The notes below the pieces were generated by a model. That model was not told where the DNA came from. It was given only the letters and a program-made list of their open reading frames with translations, and did not search any database. The translations under genes and the position numbers were made by a program. A DNA stretch of 64,000 nucleotides from Eutreptiella sp. 'Long Island Sound 2002' (lineage: Eukaryota > Euglenozoa > Euglenophyceae > Eutreptiales > Eutreptiaceae). This document shows, piece after piece, positions 59,164 to 64,000 of the stretch; position 1 is the stretch's first letter; each line of letters begins with the position of its first letter. The stretch covers positions 30,386,306-30,450,305 of the forward strand of contig OZ038385.1 in assembly GCA_964036045.1 (NCBI GenBank), written 5' to 3'.

Positions 59164-62100
59164 TTAGTTTCGCTTCTTACGCTGGGACATAGTCTCAGCA
59201 CGGGTTAGGAGCTGCCCCTCGCTGTTCTCAACGAGGTAAGTGCGGAAGATGGGGTTGATACTCCCATCTGGTTGTATGAAGGCTGACATAGATTCCCAGG
59301 TCGCCTCAGACAACCCATAGCCATCCCACAGGGTAAGGAATTTCCAGCCCTGTTTATACTCGTGGGGAGCAATACCTGCAACCACGTAGTAACCATCGAC
59401 TGCCATCTCATCGGCAGTCATCTCTTCAAGTTCGTCTGCCTCCTCTGGACTGGCAGCGTTCTCTAGGTCTATACGTTCAATCTCACTGTCGCTGAGGCGC
59501 CACTCATCCCAAGACAAGTCGTCAGGGGAGTGATAGTGCCTCAACTGCTTAGGTGCACACAGCAGTTCACCACCTAGACGTGGACTGCACCTGACATGGA
59601 TCCTGGATCCATCTATCCTGATGATACGATAGGGTCCAAAGTAAGGGTCCTGTAGGCAGTTACGTGGCCAGGAGGGTAGGCGTGAATGGAGTACCAAAAC
59701 AGGGTCACCAACCTTGAAGCTGGCAGGTCGCCGTAGGCGGTTCCGACGGCTCTGTTCACGGTCACGAATGTGCCTCAGGTTAGTACCAGCCTGGTTAGCC
59801 AGAGACTGCTTGTGTTCCAGCCAATCTCCCACAGGGCTCTTGAAGTCCTCAGGAAAGGGGGTTTTGAAGAACCAAGCAGGTCGTCCTCCATGGAACAGTT
59901 CGTTGGGGGTGAAACCCGTAGAAGAGCTCCGCTGTGAGTTCATGGACAGCACTGCCCAGGGCACTAGGCGTACCCAGTCCTTGGTGCGCTCCTGTTTCAT
60001 CAGGATTCTTAAGTTTTGCTCCACCACACGGTTCTGTCTCTCACAGAGAGGGTTAGACGTGTGGGTATAGGGCACACCTGTGGTTACCTCCACGTTGAGG
60101 GCATTTAGCACTCGTTTGTACCACCCAGTGTCACTGCGGATGCGTACATCCTCATCAGAGTGCACCTGCTTAGGTGCTCCATAGGGTTCGAACCATTGTT
60201 CGACCAACATTTTCACAGTCTGCTCACCTGTGATTTTCTTATTGCAAGGGAACACACGGGTGAAGCGAGATAGACCACAGGTGACCACGAGGCAACTATC
60301 ATAGCCGCCAAAGCGTGGTAGGCCGTGGATGTAATCCACGTAGAGAAGAGAGTTAGCACCATAGGGTATGGGTAAGCTGGAGATCAGGCCCCTATCCCTA
60401 CTGTCGCTCTGCTTGCTGGCATGACAGCCACAAGCATCCACAATGGTCTGCATACGCGACCTCAGTTCAATCAGGGTTAGACTAGAGTAGAAACACTCAC
60501 GGAAGAAGTCCACTGAGCGATTAGCGCCAGTGTGACCAGAACTGGGATGGGACCATTGTAGGCACCCATCCGGTCGTGCCTCAGGCACCACAATTCGGTC
60601 CTCGTAGAAGAGGTACTGATTGTTTTTATACCACTGGTGCCCGTCAATGACACGGGGTTCGAGACCAGTGCTGAGGGTTTGGAGAATTTCTTCATACTCT
60701 GACTGATAGTCGGTTAGACTCCAACCCTCCAGGATTCCGGCAGTGCGCATGGACAGGTCAAGCTGGACATCCATACGCTGGAAAGCCTCTTTGGCGAGCG
60801 CCTCAGAGCTCTCACCAATAAGCGCATCGAAGTTGTTGCGCGATATATAGTCAGACAGTTCATTCTTAATCCCGGGGATATGATGCACTGTCAGCCTGAA
60901 CTGGCTCAGGTAAGTCCACCACCGTTTTAGCTTTGCTTTTTCTGGTGGTGGGCCCTTCTGAAAAGACTTCACAGGCTCCTGGTCACACAGCCAGACAATA
61001 GGGTTAGATCCCAGGAGTCGGGATTGTGACGAAAGCACCAACATACCGGCCAGGAGTTCCTGGTCATAGGTGCTGTAGTTGGAACGCGCTTGGTTCCATT
61101 TCCAATTCCAGTGTCCCAGTGGCACCAGTCGCCACTCACTGGTAGGATAGTCATGTTTCAACGAACCATCACGGTTCAGTCCAGTAGTACGATAATGGCA
61201 GTGGGTTAGTTCAGCGGGGTTAAGCTCCTGCCATTGGTAGATCGTACCTCCCCCCCCTACATCACTGGCATCAGTGATCAGGACTATCTCGCCCTCAGGG
61301 CGGGGCACTCCCAGGCAGTTGGAGGAGGCAATCTTCTTCTTCAACTCCTGGAAACACTCTTCCTCTCTGGAGGTCCATCTCCAGGGAGTAGTTTTCTTGA
61401 TCAGGTCAGTGAGGGGTGCAGAGGAGTAAGTAAAATTGTGGATGTGACGCCGATAAGAATTACAGGCGCCCACAAAACTCCTCACATCGTGTAGACCCTT
61501 CTTAGGGTCATCGCGAATCTGCATGTCCTGTAGGGGCTGCATCTTAGACGCGGCTGGTTTCCACCAGCCGTACCCCACGTCGAAACCCAAATACTCCATC
61601 TCCTCTTTCATAAACTCACATTTTTCGAGTTTGATTCGGAGATGGTTTTCTTGACAGACAGTGAAACATTCACGGAGGAGAAGGACGTGGTCCTCTTTGG
61701 TATTAGTACCTAAACTCACGTCGTCGATGTGAGCCTCCATTTCTGCACCCCGAGAAATCAACTCTTGTACTAGAGGCCTGCGCCTCAGTATGTACAAAAC
61801 TTTGTTCATAAGCTCCTGGAAGAGCGCTGGGGCATTTGCCACCCCGAAAGGCATAACCTTCCACTTGAAGACACGACCCTTAGGGGTTATAAAGGCCAGC
61901 AGCTCCTGAGCTGCGGCGGTTAGGTCAACCTGCCAGAAACCAGAGCGTTTGTCCATTTTGGTCTTATACCTGCATTTGGCAATACGCTCCAGGGTGTTTT
62001 CCATGTTAGGAATACTCCCTGAGTGGTTCTGGGTTTTCTTGTTGACCTCACCATAGTCTACAACAAGACGTAGGGCAGTCGACCCTGGTTTAGCAACAAG

Positions 62101-63942
62101 GAAACAGGGACTGCAGTGATGGGGATAGTCCCCGTGTTTATACTCTTCAACGAGGCCAGCATCAATGCATTCTTGGATCTGGCGCTCGATTTCGTCGACC
62201 TGTTCCTGTGGAGCGGGATAGGGACGACGCCTCACTCGCGTCTTTTCAAATTCTGGTTTCAATTTCAGGTCCATCTGGACCAGTTTTTTACAAGAAAGGG
62301 GAGGCGGCAAGGCGCCGAACACCTCCTCATAGGTTATCAGCAGTTTCTTCAGGCGGGGGTCAAGGTTAAGACTCTCCAGTTTCTGAAGGAAATCCTCCTC
62401 AGCATGGAGGTTGCTTTTTCCATGTTCTTTCTTTTTATGCCGATCAGCAGTTTCGGCAGGCACAGTACCATCGTCCCACTCAGGGGGACATTGCTGCCCA
62501 TAGTGTAGAGAATACACTAGAGGTATCTCAGGATCTGGCAGCGTATAGGACTCATCGTCCTCCTCAGACCAGATGGAGTATTTCCAGGTCTGTCTGAGGT
62601 ATTGCAGCCGCTCTTGGCGCTCAATACCTTCGGCCTTCAGGTACAACAGCCGCCGGAGTTCTTGAGTGTCATGCTCAGACAATGGCATGTTGTTAGCAGC
62701 AGGCCGCGCCAGAGCATCAGTACTCCGGGCCACGGGTTCACCTGTGTGCACAGGCGGCATGTGTAGCACTGGCTTCCCAACAGGGGAAGCGGGTTCAGAG
62801 GTTGACTCTAGATCTACCTCCTCTAGCAACAGCTGGGCTAGGAAAGCACTAAGTTTTAGGTCAACACAGCTGGGATAAACAGAGGGAATATCGCTGGCGA
62901 TCTCAGACAGTTGGTCCTCAGCATCCTCTTTTACAGTTGCAGGTTCCAGATAGTTATCAGGAGACTCACACCCTGTAAGTGTGGCAGATAGGTGCTCAGG
63001 AGATCGATTTTTGAGATCATAAAGGCTCAGGCCACGATTTTTGGCCATGACCTCTTTTAGTAGCACCTGGTCTAGGTCACACAGGGGTACAGGATTGAGA
63101 GATCCATCGACGATGGACAGGAAACTGGCCCACTCAGGGGCCTGCATAGCTGTGTCTGAGTCCTCAGGCACATAGATGGGGCCGTCAGGGAGTTGCACTC
63201 TTCCCACGGTCATTCGATCTAGCATACGGCGCCAGTAAGCATGTTCACCAGAGCAACCCCAGTCAGGGGTGCACATAACAACCCTTCCTCCCTCATAAGC
63301 GATTTTGGTTCGAACCTTCGCGAGCAGGGAGAAGGGAGGGTTAGCATACGCTAGGCCCATTGCTTTCCAGAAGAAACGGAAAGCATTGTTCATTTGTTTC
63401 GAGCAGTACAACTGCATGATGTGCTGTTGTTGGCTCGCAAACAATTCCACCTGGATCTCATCCAGGTTTACCTGAAGGGCCGCCAGTCCATTTTCAAGAA
63501 CGTGACGGGCCAGTTGGTAGTTTTCAGTACGATAGTTCGTCTTGGCTGCGTAGCGCAGCCGAGCTTCTTTTCGCCCTGACAGCTCCAAAGGAACGGAGAA
63601 TAGCCCACTGCCAAAGTCGCAGTGCAAAGAGTAAGGACGCTGTAGGGACAGCATTTTAACCTGGGGGTTTCTTCTTAGAAAGTCGGTGCCAATGACGATG
63701 TCAAAGGCGTCAGTGTCCAACACTCTGCAGTGTTGGGTCACGGTTTCGTCGCCCAGACATATGGTCACATCGACCCCCCCCAAGGAATGGATGGTACGCC
63801 CATCCCCTACTCTTATGGCCACGGTCTTAGTTTTCCTGAAAGTCTTAAGCAGGCGCCGGGCCACTATGGAAAGTGTTGCACCGGTATCAAGCTCCGCTCG
63901 AAAAACCTGATCCCCGATTTTCACGAGGATCCAGAAAACCAA
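59164..63942 (-). CDS. pol: Pol of element E: protease, Dam-like domain, RT, RNase H, integrase, chromodomain
   Basis: One open frame of 1592 codons. Protease active site ELDTGATLSIV (17-27). Dam-like domain about 164-260 with an intact NPPF (201-204). RT about 560-800: VVDYGEVNKKT, KMDKRSGFWQVDL and HIDD (738-741). RNase H with LITDASDVGGGG (Asp891). Integrase zinc site His1132, His1137, Cys1171, Cys1173; catalytic Asp1203, Asp1265 and Glu1301, the last two spaced by 35 residues as in classical integrases. Chromodomain near 1510-1570 (KFLTLWDGYGLSEATWES). The frame is open upstream to the gag TAG nine codons before, so the first residue given is not a real start. Likely active or recently active. 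Confidence 0.94.
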   Translation of the reverse strand: MVFWILVKIGDQVFRAELDTGATLSIVARRLLKTFRKTKTVAIRVGDGRTIHSLGGVDVTICLGDETVTQHCRVLDTDAFDIVIGTDFLRRNPQVKMLSLQRPYSLHCDFGSGLFSVPLELSGRKEARLRYAAKTNYRTENYQLARHVLENGLAALQVNLDEIQVELFASQQQHIMQLYCSKQMNNAFRFFWKAMGLAYANPPFSLLAKVRTKIAYEGGRVVMCTPDWGCSGEHAYWRRMLDRMTVGRVQLPDGPIYVPEDSDTAMQAPEWASFLSIVDGSLNPVPLCDLDQVLLKEVMAKNRGLSLYDLKNRSPEHLSATLTGCESPDNYLEPATVKEDAEDQLSEIASDIPSVYPSCVDLKLSAFLAQLLLEEVDLESTSEPASPVGKPVLHMPPVHTGEPVARSTDALARPAANNMPLSEHDTQELRRLLYLKAEGIERQERLQYLRQTWKYSIWSEEDDESYTLPDPEIPLVYSLHYGQQCPPEWDDGTVPAETADRHKKKEHGKSNLHAEEDFLQKLESLNLDPRLKKLLITYEEVFGALPPPLSCKKLVQMDLKLKPEFEKTRVRRRPYPAPQEQVDEIERQIQECIDAGLVEEYKHGDYPHHCSPCFLVAKPGSTALRLVVDYGEVNKKTQNHSGSIPNMENTLERIAKCRYKTKMDKRSGFWQVDLTAAAQELLAFITPKGRVFKWKVMPFGVANAPALFQELMNKVLYILRRRPLVQELISRGAEMEAHIDDVSLGTNTKEDHVLLLRECFTVCQENHLRIKLEKCEFMKEEMEYLGFDVGYGWWKPAASKMQPLQDMQIRDDPKKGLHDVRSFVGACNSYRRHIHNFTYSSAPLTDLIKKTTPWRWTSREEECFQELKKKIASSNCLGVPRPEGEIVLITDASDVGGGGTIYQWQELNPAELTHCHYRTTGLNRDGSLKHDYPTSEWRLVPLGHWNWKWNQARSNYSTYDQELLAGMLVLSSQSRLLGSNPIVWLCDQEPVKSFQKGPPPEKAKLKRWWTYLSQFRLTVHHIPGIKNELSDYISRNNFDALIGESSEALAKEAFQRMDVQLDLSMRTAGILEGWSLTDYQSEYEEILQTLSTGLEPRVIDGHQWYKNNQYLFYEDRIVVPEARPDGCLQWSHPSSGHTGANRSVDFFRECFYSSLTLIELRSRMQTIVDACGCHASKQSDSRDRGLISSLPIPYGANSLLYVDYIHGLPRFGGYDSCLVVTCGLSRFTRVFPCNKKITGEQTVKMLVEQWFEPYGAPKQVHSDEDVRIRSDTGWYKRVLNALNVEVTTGVPYTHTSNPLCERQNRVVEQNLRILMKQERTKDWVRLVPWAVLSMNSQRSSSTGFTPNELFHGGRPAWFFKTPFPEDFKSPVGDWLEHKQSLANQAGTNLRHIRDREQSRRNRLRRPASFKVGDPVLVLHSRLPSWPRNCLQDPYFGPYRIIRIDGSRIHVRCSPRLGGELLCAPKQLRHYHSPDDLSWDEWRLSDSEIERIDLENAASPEEADELEEMTADEMAVDGYYVVAGIAPHEYKQGWKFLTLWDGYGLSEATWESMSAFIQPDGSINPIFRTYLVENSEGQLLTRAETMSQRKKRN

Positions 63943-63966
63943 GTCCTCCTCTTCGGAGCCGCCCCC

Positions 63967-63969
63967 CTA
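63967..63969 (-). promoter_or_regulatory. In-frame gag stop (TAG GGG), candidate readthrough site of E
   Basis: Gag reads ...GAT GAG GAA TAG GGG GGC GGC TCC and continues in the same phase into pol. UAG followed by G-rich sequence is the context used by gammaretroviruses for Gag-Pol readthrough. Confidence 0.7.
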
Positions 63970-64000
63970 TTCCTCATCAGGGAATTTCACATCCACCCCT
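63970..64000 (-). CDS. gag: Gag C-terminus of element E (partial)
   Basis: Only about ten codons are in the window, ending VDVKFPDEE before the TAG. The end resembles the Gag end of A (FEVTCPAEF), which supports the frame assignment. Confidence 0.6.

Larger units (their letters stand above)
55938..64000 (-). mobile_element. Element E: Ty3/gypsy chromovirus-type LTR retrotransposon (cut by window end)
   Basis: Same architecture as element A: 3' LTR (about 55938-56648), polypurine tract, about 2.5-kb 3' untranslated region with shared hairpins, an intact pol frame and the end of gag. Its LTR interrupts element C just after the gag stop. The gag, the 5' LTR and the other target duplication are outside the window. 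Pol of E is uninterrupted, so it is the best-preserved retroelement here. Confidence 0.88.

Overview
The window is nuclear DNA from a eukaryote with a large genome dominated by transposable elements. It has GT-AG introns, several nested LTR retrotransposons, satellites, and almost no conventional genes. I see no rRNA, no CRISPR array, no bacterial operon and no clear stand-alone tRNA gene. The reverse transcriptases are of algal/protist Ty3-gypsy style, so a dinoflagellate or another large-genome microalga is a reasonable guess, but the sequence alone does not settle this.

Layout. Element A (1416-12769, minus strand) is a full-length Ty3/gypsy-type element: 790-bp LTRs, gag, protease, a methyltransferase-like domain, RT, RNase H, integrase, chromodomain, and a 2.2-kb 3' untranslated region with conserved hairpins. 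The segment 12770-18019 is not assigned to an element. It holds a three-copy 136-bp tandem repeat, four copies of a GC-rich palindrome, and one candidate spliced gene. Element B (18020-37095, plus strand) is a 19.1-kb LTR element with about 2.95-kb LTRs, a polypurine tract and a 4-bp target duplication. Its long Gag and Pol carry stops and frameshifts, and its gag carries a 1.78-kb insertion between 156-bp direct duplications. After a spacer with three adjacent hairpins comes element C (38103 to about 55937), an older relative of B.

Element D (45350-55414) is a 10,065-bp DNA transposon with 41-bp perfect terminal inverted repeats that splits the gag of C. It has roughly 190-bp tandem repeats near both ends. 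Its predicted transposase gene contains an array of seven near-identical phase-0 exon/intron repeats feeding a DDE-like exon. A second gene ends in Lys-Pro and poly-Gln repeats. Element E (about 55938 to the window edge, minus strand) is a relative of A. It truncates C with its 3' LTR and has an intact 1592-codon pol.

How the parts work together. In all four retroelements the gag and pol frames are the same and are separated by one stop codon (TGA CGG in A, TAG GGG in E, TAG CGG in B and C). This points to stop-codon readthrough as the shared way of making Gag-Pol. Lineages A/E and B/C both carry a Dam-like domain between protease and RT and a chromodomain after integrase. The nesting gives a relative order: C is older than both D and E. 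The strongest candidate for an undescribed system is transposon D with its amplified exon array; the readthrough architecture is the second.
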